Shown here: positions 1 through 5,321 of the stretch, in pieces
Layout: every line of letters begins with the position of its first letter
Position numbering within the stretch: position 1 is the first letter of the stretch
Source: Asaia bogorensis
Lineage (GTDB): Bacteria; Pseudomonadota; Alphaproteobacteria; Acetobacterales; Acetobacteraceae
Assembly (NCBI GenBank): GCA_945874515.1
Contig: CAMCHA010000209.1
Coordinates: 1 to 5,321 of the forward strand
Direction: 5' to 3'
Length of the DNA: 5,321 nt
Made by a program: the position numbers and the translations under genes
The notes under the pieces: generated by a model
What the model was told of the DNA's origin: nothing
What the model saw: only the letters and a program-made list of their open reading frames with translations
The model's database searches: none

Positions 1-866
1 GTCCAGCGCACCGGCCGCCCCAGACGCTTCGCGCCATGCAGCGCCAGCACATGTTCCTGAAACGGGCTTTCCTTCATGCCAAAACCACCACCGACATCGG
101 GTGAGATGATGCGTAGCTTATTCGTTGGTATCTTCAGCGCGAATTCAGCGATTTCATTGCGCATGACATGCGGCAATTGCGTACCGGTCGTCAGCGTATA
201 GCGTTCTTCCACCGGATCGTAACTCGCCAGCGCATTGCGCGGTTCCATGGGGTTGGCGGAAACCCGCGTGATGCGGAAATCAAAGCGCGTGACATGCGCC
301 GCGCGGGCAAAGGCAGCGTCCACCGCGGCCCTATCACCCAGGCGGAACAGGACGCTTTCATTTTCTTTCGCTAAATCAGGCCAAACCTGCGGCGCTTCAG
401 GCTTAATTGCCTCTGCCACATCCGTCACTGCCGGCAAGGGTTCATAGTCAACAATGATCGCTTCCACCGCATCCTGTGCTGCAGCACGAGATGTTGCGAT
501 CACCGCCGCCACCGCATCGCCCACATAACGCACCTGCCCCATCGCCAGCATGCGCCAGGGCGTTTGGGCCAAAGGCGATCCATTCCTTTGCAGCCGTGGC
601 GTGACGCAGCGGAGCACGCCAAGTTCTTCGATATCCTCCGGCGTCAAGACCAACAGCACGCCAGGCATGCCGCGCGCCTTGCTGGCATCAAGCCGCGTGA
701 TGCGCGCCGATGCATGGGGGGAACGTAGCATCACAAGCTGCGCGGCATCAGTGCCGCCCAGATCATCCACATAACGCCCTTGCCCGCGCAGGAAGCGCAT
801 ATCCTCAATCCGACGCACGGGTGCGCCGATGCCGGTTCCTCTCATGGTGGCGGGGATATGGTTCAT
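1..866 (-). CDS. Xanthine dehydrogenase/CO dehydrogenase-type molybdopterin-binding large subunit, 5' part (runs off window)
   Basis: I translated this by hand from the minus strand: an uninterrupted 288 codons from ATG (866-864) to the window edge. Residues 11-35 contain GIGAPVRRIEDMRFLRGQGR, the usual opening of the a/b-hammerhead domain of this family. VRYVGDAVAAVIA follows near 112-124, NPMEPR near 205-210, and DVGGGFGMKE near 257-266 marks the start of the molybdopterin-binding domain. Family members are about 750-800 residues, so more than half, including the active-site loop and the catalytic Glu, lies outside the window. The family hydroxylates N-heterocycles, aldehydes or CO using a Mo-cytosine dinucleotide cofactor, with FeS and FAD partner subunits that are not visible here. 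The substrate cannot be assigned. A second ATG at 845 is possible, but AAGGAG 10 nt upstream favours 866. It is transcribed divergently from the decayed Bug gene. Family call is firm; coxL versus a xdhB-like or aldehyde oxidase name is not. Confidence 0.93.
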   Translation of the reverse strand, partial: MNHIPATMRGTGIGAPVRRIEDMRFLRGQGRYVDDLGGTDAAQLVMLRSPHASARITRLDASKARGMPGVLLVLTPEDIEELGVLRCVTPRLQRNGSPLAQTPWRMLAMGQVRYVGDAVAAVIATSRAAAQDAVEAIIVDYEPLPAVTDVAEAIKPEAPQVWPDLAKENESVLFRLGDRAAVDAAFARAAHVTRFDFRITRVSANPMEPRNALASYDPVEERYTLTTGTQLPHVMRNEIAEFALKIPTNKLRIISPDVGGGFGMKESPFQEHVLALHGAKRLGRPVRW

Positions 867-876
867 GGTACGGGCT

Positions 877-882
877 CTCCTT
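877..882 (-). promoter_or_regulatory. Ribosome binding site of the molybdenum hydroxylase gene
   Basis: On the minus strand AAGGAG is followed by 10 nt and then ATG at 866. It is the clearest Shine-Dalgarno sequence that I looked for at any start in the window, and it decides for 866 over the in-frame ATG at 845. Confidence 0.65.
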
Positions 883-907
883 GAGGTGTAAGCTCATAGG
901 TGCTGGG

Positions 908-942
908 GCGCTTCGTCAATCCCAAGGATTTCTTGACGCGCC
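908..942. promoter_or_regulatory. Inverted repeat in the divergent intergenic region, possible operator/promoter overlap
   Basis: CGTCAA at 914-919 and TTGACG at 933-938 form a perfect 6-bp inverted repeat with a 13-nt spacer. GGCG/CGCC flanks extend it imperfectly: 3 extra bases on the left arm break the symmetry. Inside it, AATCC (918-922) and GGATT (926-930) form a second small palindrome with a different centre. Each arm reads TTGACG toward the gene it faces, which resembles a sigma-70 -35 box for both divergent genes. The matching -10 boxes are poor: TATGAG on the minus strand at 898-893 lies only 15 nt away, and nothing good is seen on the plus strand. It could be a regulator site, paired promoters, or chance. 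No regulator gene is in the window. Confidence 0.35.
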
Positions 943-991
943 GGCAAGCATTCTCCCTAAAGAACCACACGCTCAAAAACCGGGGGGCATC

Positions 992-1694
992 ATGCAGCGG
1001 CGCGATATATTGCTTGGCTTGACGAGCACGGCTTTGGCGAGCCCCGCCATCGCCCAAGGCGCCTGGCCCAATCGCCCCCTACGCATGATCGTACCCTTCA
1101 CGCCAGGTGCGGCGACGGACGCCATGGCACGGCTTGCCGCCACCAAGCTGGCCGATGCGCTGGGCGTCACCGTCGTGGTGGAAGCCGCGAAGCGAGATCC
1201 CGCCAAATGATCCTTCGCCACATCCTCCCTTTGTGCGGCGGGGCATTTGGGCAGTATTGAATTCAATCGGCTCATCGGCGCGAATATAGAAATTGTGGGC
1301 TATCGCGGTTCCGCCCCGGCGCTCACGGATGTCGCGGTCGGCAATGCGCAGCTCATATTCGATCCGGTGCTGGCGACGCTGCCCCTGGTGCGCGCGGCGC
1401 AATTGCGCGGCCTTGGCACCGGATTTACCCACGCTTGTCGAAGCTGGGCTGCCCGGTTTTGAATTCTATTTCTGGTATGGCGTTTGGGCACCGCGCGGCG
1501 TGCCGGTTGAAATTCTACAACGACTGAACCGCATTCTGGTGGATGGCATGCGCGAAGCCGCCACCGCGCAACGCCTGAGCGGGCTTGGCTTTGAACCTGT
1601 AGCGGAGACGGTAGAGGAAACCGAGGCCTTTATCCGCGCCGATGTCGCGCGCAATGCGTCATTGCTACGGCTGGCGAATTTCCAGCCGGAGTAG
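992..1694 (+). pseudogene. Decayed Bug/TctC-family tricarboxylate-type solute-binding protein
   Basis: The start ATG at 992 opens MQRRDILLGLTSTALASPAI, a twin-Arg-containing export signal ending in AIA-QG, followed by the family N-terminus (WPNRPLRMIVPFTPGAATDA). Three lesions are visible. First, after VVVE (codon 1181) the text jumps to AAKRDPAK. Against the intact paralogue at 1775-2755, about 80 codons are missing, covering the NRAG...IGTE loop through the VLVVHPS segment. Second, TGA at 1208-1210 interrupts the frame, which otherwise continues as SFATSS...HL, ...EIVGYRGSAPALTD. A Trp TGG to TGA change is plausible there. Third, near 1413-1419 roughly ten codons are lost and the frame shifts; the C-terminus resumes as PDLPTLVEAGLPGFEFYFWY and ends at TAG 1692-1694. 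The remnant is about 700 nt against roughly 970 nt for a whole gene. Similarity to the intact neighbour is distant, so this is an old paralogue and not a fresh duplicate. A shortened N-terminal peptide could be made but would lack the binding cleft. Confidence 0.9.
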
Positions 1695-1774
1695 GGGGCG
1701 CGCGGCCACATGCCGCTTGCAGCGCGCGCGGCCTCACGCCATTGTGCGGATGTATTCTTACCGGGCATCACTTC

Positions 1775-2755
1775 ATGGATAGCTTCAATCGCCGGTCTCT
1801 TTTAGCCCTGAGCGCTGGGTTTGCCGCAAGCCCAGGCACCCTGCGCGCTCAGGCCGCCTGGCCCGATCGGCCGGTGCGGATCATTTGCGCTTTTCCGGGC
1901 GGGTCCACGCCAGACCTCGCGGCGCGGGCGATTGCGCCGCATTTGCAGCAGGTGCTTGGTCAACCGGTGATTGTGGAAAACCGCGCTGGCGGCGGCGGGC
2001 ATATCGGCACGGAAGCCGTGGCGCGCGCGACTGATGGCCATACGTTGGGCGTCACCATTGGCGGGCCGGGCAGCACCGCAAAAATCCTGAACCCGGCGCT
2101 TGGCTATGACCCGGCGACGGATCTGGCGCCGATCAGCCTTTTGGCGCGGCTACCCTTTGTGCTGGTGGTGCATCCTTCCGTGCCGGCGCGCAACGCCGCC
2201 GAATTTGTGGCCTTCGCCAAGGCCAATCCGGGCAAGATCAGCTATGCCTCCACCGGGCCAGGCACGCTTTCCCATCTGGTGATGGAAGATTTGGCGGCGT
2301 CGCAGGGTTTTGAAGCCGTGCACGTGCCTTATCGCGCGGTTGGTCAGGCAGTGTTGGATTTGGTGGCCGGGCGCATTCAGGCGTTTTTCGCTGCAACTGG
2401 CGGCGTGCTGGGCCAGGTGCGTGATGGTTCCGTGCGTGCTTTGGCGGTGACGAGTGCGGAGCGCTTCCCTGCCCTGCCCGATGTGCCCACCATGGCGGAA
2501 GCGGGCGTGCCTTCCGATCCCGCCATTGCCTGGATTGGGCTTTTCGCGCCGGCGGGCTTCCCCGCGGATCGCGTCGCGCGGCTGGCGGAGGAAACCGGCA
2601 AGGCGCTTGCCGTGCCCGATCAGCGCCGCGCTTTGGAAACCGCCGGCTTCACCGTGGTGGGGAGTGATACGGCGACATTCCGCACGCTGCTCGCTTCCGA
2701 TATCGCGCGCTGGGGTGGGCTGATTCGCCGGCTTGGGTTGAAGCCGGAAAGCTGA
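1775..2755 (+). CDS. Bug/TctC-family tripartite tricarboxylate transporter substrate-binding protein
   Basis: An intact 326-residue periplasmic binding protein of usual length. Residues 1-27 form an export signal: NRRSLLALSAG carries twin Arg and a hydrophobic core, with probable cleavage after AQA before AWPDRPVRI. The pair of arginines suggests Tat export, but Sec is possible. Family landmarks follow in order: VIVENRAGGGGHIGTEAVAR (65-84), YDPATDLAPI (111-120), VLVVHPSVPA (129-138), AKANPGKISYAST (148-160), VHVPYRAVG (182-190), LPDVPTMAEAG (234-244) and the FAPAGFP hinge region (257-263). Bug proteins bind small carboxylates or related organic anions with a closed cleft; the ligand cannot be told from sequence. 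No tctA or tctB lies in the window, so partners would be elsewhere. The start at ATG 1775 is chosen because it places the signal peptide at the N-terminus; an in-frame TTG at 1742 would add 11 unlikely residues. No strong ribosome binding site is seen. The gene lies 80 nt after the decayed paralogue, which may share its transcript. Confidence 0.94.
   Translation: MDSFNRRSLLALSAGFAASPGTLRAQAAWPDRPVRIICAFPGGSTPDLAARAIAPHLQQVLGQPVIVENRAGGGGHIGTEAVARATDGHTLGVTIGGPGSTAKILNPALGYDPATDLAPISLLARLPFVLVVHPSVPARNAAEFVAFAKANPGKISYASTGPGTLSHLVMEDLAASQGFEAVHVPYRAVGQAVLDLVAGRIQAFFAATGGVLGQVRDGSVRALAVTSAERFPALPDVPTMAEAGVPSDPAIAWIGLFAPAGFPADRVARLAEETGKALAVPDQRRALETAGFTVVGSDTATFRTLLASDIARWGGLIRRLGLKPES
2728..2747. 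terminator. Hairpin at the convergent gene ends, possible bidirectional terminator
   Basis: CCGGCTT (2728-2734), loop GGGTTG, AAGCCGG (2741-2747) form a perfect 7-bp GC-rich stem. It lies inside the last codons of the Bug gene and 10 nt beyond the stop of the leftward flavodoxin-like gene. Neither strand has a run of T after the stem, so it is not a textbook intrinsic terminator. It could still act as a pause or end-protecting structure for one or both transcripts. Confidence 0.4.
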
Positions 2756-2761
2756 ATTCAG
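2752..2761. repeat. 10-bp palindrome holding both convergent stop codons
   Basis: CTGAATTCAG is a perfect palindrome. The Bug gene stop TGA (2753-2755, plus) and the flavodoxin-like gene stop TGA (2760-2758, minus) are its two symmetric halves, leaving 2 nt between the genes. The exact symmetry follows partly from two TGA codons facing each other and may have no function. Confidence 0.6.
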
Positions 2762-3249
2762 AATATGCCGGCAGCAAGCCCGGCAGCAAAAGTGGCGCCG
2801 AGTTCCTCGCAGCGCGCAAGGTCTGCCGCACCGATGATCTTTGGCGCGGCAATCGCTTCGGGGGTTTGCGCACCCGTGATCACGATCAGCGGTTCCGCAA
2901 TTGGTTTCAGCCGCCAGCCGGTGGCGATGCGCGCAATCTGGCGCGCGGCACCGGTGCCATCGGACCCGGCGCAAATCATGGTGGCGTAAGGCCGCCCCTG
3001 GATTTGATCGAGCAACGGATAGTAGCAGCGGTCGAAGAAATCCTTCATCACGCCGGCCATGCTGGCCAGGTTTTCCGGTGTAGCGAAGATATAGCCATCG
3101 GCTTCCAGCAAATCCTCTGGCGCGGCTTCCGCAGCATGCAGCCCCGCGACAGCGATATTGCTTTCCCCCATGGCGCCTTCAAGCGCTGCTTGCGCCATCT
3201 GCCGCGCGCCATCCGTCATGGAATGATGAATAACCAAAAGCGTCTTCAT
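2758..3249 (-). CDS. Flavodoxin-fold protein (NAD(P)H-dependent FMN reductase-like), third gene of the arsJ operon
   Basis: A 163-residue soluble protein with an alternating b/a pattern typical of flavodoxin folds. Strand 1 is KTLLVIHHS (2-10), followed by the phosphate-loop position MTDGARQMA (11-19), which would hold FMN phosphate. YIFATPENLASMAGVMKDFF (53-72) matches the flavodoxin/FMN-reductase pattern of a TP turn followed by a loop and the M-K-D-F/W-D helix. MICAGSDGTGAARQI (91-105) is the second flavin-contact loop. It is much shorter than ArsH (about 230 residues) and lacks the ArsH opening, so it is not ArsH. The predicted role is a flavin-binding oxidoreductase in the cytoplasm; electron donor and substrate are unknown. 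The ATG overlaps the arsJ stop as ATGA and no good ribosome binding site is seen, which implies translation coupled to arsJ. This ties it to the arsenate export module, though a general redox role remains possible. Confidence 0.85.
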   Translation of the reverse strand: MKTLLVIHHSMTDGARQMAQAALEGAMGESNIAVAGLHAAEAAPEDLLEADGYIFATPENLASMAGVMKDFFDRCYYPLLDQIQGRPYATMICAGSDGTGAARQIARIATGWRLKPIAEPLIVITGAQTPEAIAAPKIIGAADLARCEELGATFAAGLAAGIF

Positions 3250-4460
3250 GCGGATTTAGCGTAAGCACCGCGCCCTTCGGGCAGCAACAACGTGATGGCC
3301 CAACAAAGCCCAAGCATCACCGCAGCACCCGCCAAGGCGCCCATGATGCCGGCCATTTGATAGAGCAAGCCCGACAGCAGCGTGCCGGCAAAGCGCCCGG
3401 CGGCATTGGCGGCGTAGTAAAACCCAACATCCTCGGCGGCTTTTTTGGAGCCCGCATAAGCCAGGATCAGATAGGAATGCAGTGAGGAATTCACCGCAAA
3501 GGCAAAGCCAAACACCAAAAGCCCCACCACCAGGATCAGATCAGCGCGGCCCGCCTGCAACCATAGTGCGGCCATCAGCGCGGGCGGTATCACCGCAAGG
3601 CCAAGGCACCAGAGCCGTGCGGCTGGTACCTCGGCGCTCAGCCCATCGGCGCTGCGCTGGATCAAGGATGGCGCTGCTGCCTGCACCAGGCCGTAGCCGA
3701 TGGTCCAAATGGCGAGGAAGCCACCCACTGCTGCAAAGCTCCAACCCGAGGAATAAAGAAACACGGGCAGCGCCACCACAAACCAGACATCGCGCGCGCC
3801 GAAAAGCAAAACGCGCGCGGCGGCGAGTAGATTAACGCCGCGATCCCGCGCCATGAATTCGCGGACAGAAGCTGACGCCTTGGCCTTGCCCATCAGCGGC
3901 GGCAGGGAGGCCACAACGCCGAGCAACACCAGCGCGAGCAGCCCCGCCATCAGCCAAAGTGCACCCTGAAAGCCAAGCGCTTCCAGCAACACGCCGCCCA
4001 GGAAAAAGCCGACGCCCTTCATCGCGTTCTTGCTGCCAGTGAACCAGGCCACCCAGCGAAATAAGCGACCAGAGGCATCGCCCGCCGTCAGCTTGATGGC
4101 GGATTTGGACGCGGTTTTGGTGATATCCTTCGCAATGCCGCAAATGCCTTGCGCCAGGACCACCCAAGCCAGCGCCATGGCCGGCACCCAGCCTGGCGAT
4201 AGCGCTGACAGCATCAGGAAACCTGCGATTTGCGCGGCAAGCCCCACCGCCAACATGCGCGCAATGCCAAAACGTGTGGCAAGCCAACCGCCGACAAGGT
4301 TTGCGCCGATACCCGCCGCTTCATACAGCAAAAAAAGAAAAGCCAGCGCGAATGGCGAATAGCCAAGCTTGTGGAAATGCAGCAGCACCAGCATACGCAA
4401 GGCGCCATCGGTCAGCGTAAAGCCCCAATAGGCAGCGGTGACGATGGCGTAGTTGCGCAT
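3246..4460 (-). CDS. arsJ: ArsJ-type organoarsenical MFS exporter (1-arseno-3-phosphoglycerate efflux)
   Basis: A 404-residue, highly hydrophobic inner-membrane protein with about 12 membrane segments in the usual MFS 6+6 arrangement. The central cytoplasmic loop lies near residues 190-210 (GKAKASASVREFMARDRG). The N-terminus RNYAIVTAAYWGFTLTDGAL, then LVLLHFHKLGYSP (24-36) and the loop GICGIAKDITKTASKSAIKL (105-124), is what I recognise as the ArsJ signature, and the immediately upstream GAPDH supports it. ArsJ exports 1-arseno-3-phosphoglycerate, which GAPDH makes from arsenate and glyceraldehyde 3-phosphate. The ester then breaks down outside to release arsenate. The start ATG at 4460-4458 lies 1 nt after the GAPDH stop (TGA-T-ATG), pointing to reinitiation. 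The open frame continues 34 codons further up, but only across GAPDH coding sequence, so a longer start is rejected. Length is normal and no lesion is seen. Confidence 0.92.
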   Translation of the reverse strand: MRNYAIVTAAYWGFTLTDGALRMLVLLHFHKLGYSPFALAFLFLLYEAAGIGANLVGGWLATRFGIARMLAVGLAAQIAGFLMLSALSPGWVPAMALAWVVLAQGICGIAKDITKTASKSAIKLTAGDASGRLFRWVAWFTGSKNAMKGVGFFLGGVLLEALGFQGALWLMAGLLALVLLGVVASLPPLMGKAKASASVREFMARDRGVNLLAAARVLLFGARDVWFVVALPVFLYSSGWSFAAVGGFLAIWTIGYGLVQAAAPSLIQRSADGLSAEVPAARLWCLGLAVIPPALMAALWLQAGRADLILVVGLLVFGFAFAVNSSLHSYLILAYAGSKKAAEDVGFYYAANAAGRFAGTLLSGLLYQMAGIMGALAGAAVMLGLCWAITLLLPEGRGAYAKSA

Positions 4461-4461
4461 A

Positions 4462-5321
4462 TCAGATGCCGTGCGCTTCCATGATGCAGGCCAGATCCAC
4501 CATGCGGCAGGCATAGCCCATTTCATTGTCATACCAGGCATAGATTTTCGCCATGGTGCCATCCGTCACCAAAGTGGATAGCGCATCAATGATGGAACTG
4601 CGCGTATCCCGCGCATAATCGGCAGAAACCAAAGGCCGTTCTTCATAACCCAGAATGCCGGCTAGCGGGCCTTCTGCGGCAGCGCGGAACAGCGCATTCA
4701 ATTCCTCGGCGCTTGTTGCACGCTGCAATTCAAACACGCAATCAGTGAGCGAGGCATTCAGCACCGGCGCGCGTACCGCATGGCCATTCAGCTTGCCCTT
4801 CAATTCCGGGTAGATCAGCGCAATCGCCGTTGCACTCCCGGTGGTAGTGGGTTGCAGAGACAGCATTGCCGAGCGCGCACGGCGCAAATCTTTATGGGGC
4901 GCATCCACCACCACATTGGTATTGGTGGGGTCGTGAATTGTGGTGATCTGGCCGTGCCTGATCCCAATCGCCTCATGCACCACCTTCACCACGGGGGCGA
5001 GGCAATTGGTTGTGCAGGATGCGGCAGTGACAATCGGGTGACGTTCGGGATCATATAGCGCATCATTCACGCCAACCACGATATTGAGGACTGAGGCTTC
5101 CTTGACCGGTGCAGCAACAATTACCCGCTTGGCACCGCGATCGAGATGCCCGCGCAAGGTGGCTTCAGTCAGGAATTTGCCGCTGCATTCCAGCACCAGA
5201 TCAACACCGATATCACCCCAGGGAATGGCACCCGGCGTTGCATGTTCCGAAAAGCCGATGCGTTTCTCACCAACGCGCAAAGCATCCGCGCCTTCCGCCG
5301 CGATGGGCGCGCGCCAACGGC
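4462..5321 (-). CDS. ArsJ-associated glyceraldehyde-3-phosphate dehydrogenase, N-terminus off window
   Basis: About 286 residues are visible, ending in a TGA at 4464-4462. The frame stays open to the window edge, so the true start is outside. Judging from the catalytic Cys position in family members, about 50 residues (the first Rossmann strand and NAD loop) are missing. The catalytic motif ASCTTNC is present, with nucleophile Cys codon 5016-5014. The partner His is in TTIH (codon 4935-4933). [13 protein letters not shown], the PTTTG phosphate loop and the substrate-site Arg in HAVRAP are also present. Two departures from common glycolytic GAPDH are seen: NEMGY in place of NEWGY near the C-terminus (Met codon 4521-4519), and TGSATAI where AAKAV-like text is usual. 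In the GAPDH-ArsJ pathway the enzyme uses arsenate instead of phosphate to form 1-arseno-3-phosphoglycerate in the cytoplasm. It is directly coupled to arsJ, so it is probably the arsenic-dedicated copy and not the glycolytic one. Confidence 0.93.
   Translation of the reverse strand, partial: RWRAPIAAEGADALRVGEKRIGFSEHATPGAIPWGDIGVDLVLECSGKFLTEATLRGHLDRGAKRVIVAAPVKEASVLNIVVGVNDALYDPERHPIVTAASCTTNCLAPVVKVVHEAIGIRHGQITTIHDPTNTNVVVDAPHKDLRRARSAMLSLQPTTTGSATAIALIYPELKGKLNGHAVRAPVLNASLTDCVFELQRATSAEELNALFRAAAEGPLAGILGYEERPLVSADYARDTRSSIIDALSTLVTDGTMAKIYAWYDNEMGYACRMVDLACIMEAHGI

Noticed and set aside
710..991. Upstream extension of the decayed Bug gene reading frame.
   Set aside because: It would overlap the start of the divergent molybdenum hydroxylase and put the signal peptide in the middle of the protein.
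1079..1432. Minus-strand open frame of 117 codons over the decayed Bug gene.
   Set aside because: Plus-strand frames across this stretch carry clear Bug-family text. The minus frame has no recognisable motif or ribosome binding site.
1698..1733. Possible terminator after the decayed gene from the repeated GCGCGCGGCC (1698-1707 and 1724-1733).
   Set aside because: The copies are direct, pairing rests only on the self-complementary GCGCGC core with a 20-nt loop, and no T-run follows.
1742..1774. TTG start for the intact Bug gene.
   Set aside because: It adds MCGCILTGHHF ahead of a normal signal peptide with no supporting ribosome binding site; ATG 1775 fits the family better.
2150..2974. A 274-codon open frame on the minus strand crossing the Bug gene 3' half and the flavodoxin-like gene.
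   Set aside because: It is antisense to a clear Bug protein and out of frame with the flavodoxin-like gene. Its composition is rich in Arg, His and Cys as expected of a shadow in GC-rich DNA, and no family is recognisable.
2758..3249. Reading the flavodoxin-like gene as arsH.
   Set aside because: It is about 70 residues too short and lacks the ArsH N-terminal segment. Location beside arsJ alone does not justify the name.
4461..4562. A 34-codon N-terminal extension of arsJ.
   Set aside because: It lies wholly over the GAPDH C-terminus plus 1 nt, and the ArsJ-type N-terminus begins at the ATG at 4460.

Overview
The window looks like chromosomal DNA from a GC-rich alphaproteobacterium. The mix of a molybdenum hydroxylase, Bug/TctC-type solute-binding proteins and an ArsJ arsenate module would fit an Acetobacteraceae/Roseomonas-like lineage. 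That placement is inferred from gene content and codon style, not from a marker gene. Gene density is high. No tRNA, rRNA, CRISPR array, insertion sequence or phage gene was seen.

Left part (1-1694): the 5' 288 codons of a xanthine dehydrogenase/CO dehydrogenase-type molybdopterin-binding large subunit run leftward off the window edge. A 125-bp divergent intergenic region with an inverted repeat separates it from a rightward Bug/TctC-family periplasmic solute-binding gene. That gene is clearly broken: it carries an internal deletion of roughly 80 codons, an in-frame stop, and a frame-changing deletion near the 3' end.

Middle (1775-2755): an intact 326-residue Bug/TctC-family binding protein with an export signal follows on the same strand. 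No TctA or TctB membrane subunits are visible, so it is an orphan binding protein within this window.

Right part (2758-5321): three leftward genes form a very tight operon. First is a glyceraldehyde-3-phosphate dehydrogenase (GAPDH, N-terminus off the window), then a 404-residue ArsJ-type MFS exporter starting 1 nt after the GAPDH stop, then a 163-residue flavodoxin-fold protein whose start overlaps the arsJ stop as ATGA. In the known GAPDH-ArsJ pathway, GAPDH uses arsenate in place of phosphate to make 1-arseno-3-phosphoglycerate. ArsJ exports this unstable ester, giving arsenate resistance without reduction to arsenite. The coupled flavodoxin-like gene is not part of that described pair and is the most interesting item here.

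The operon converges on the intact Bug gene with only 2 nt between stop codons. Both stops lie inside a 10-bp palindrome, and a 7-bp hairpin sits just inside the Bug 3' end.
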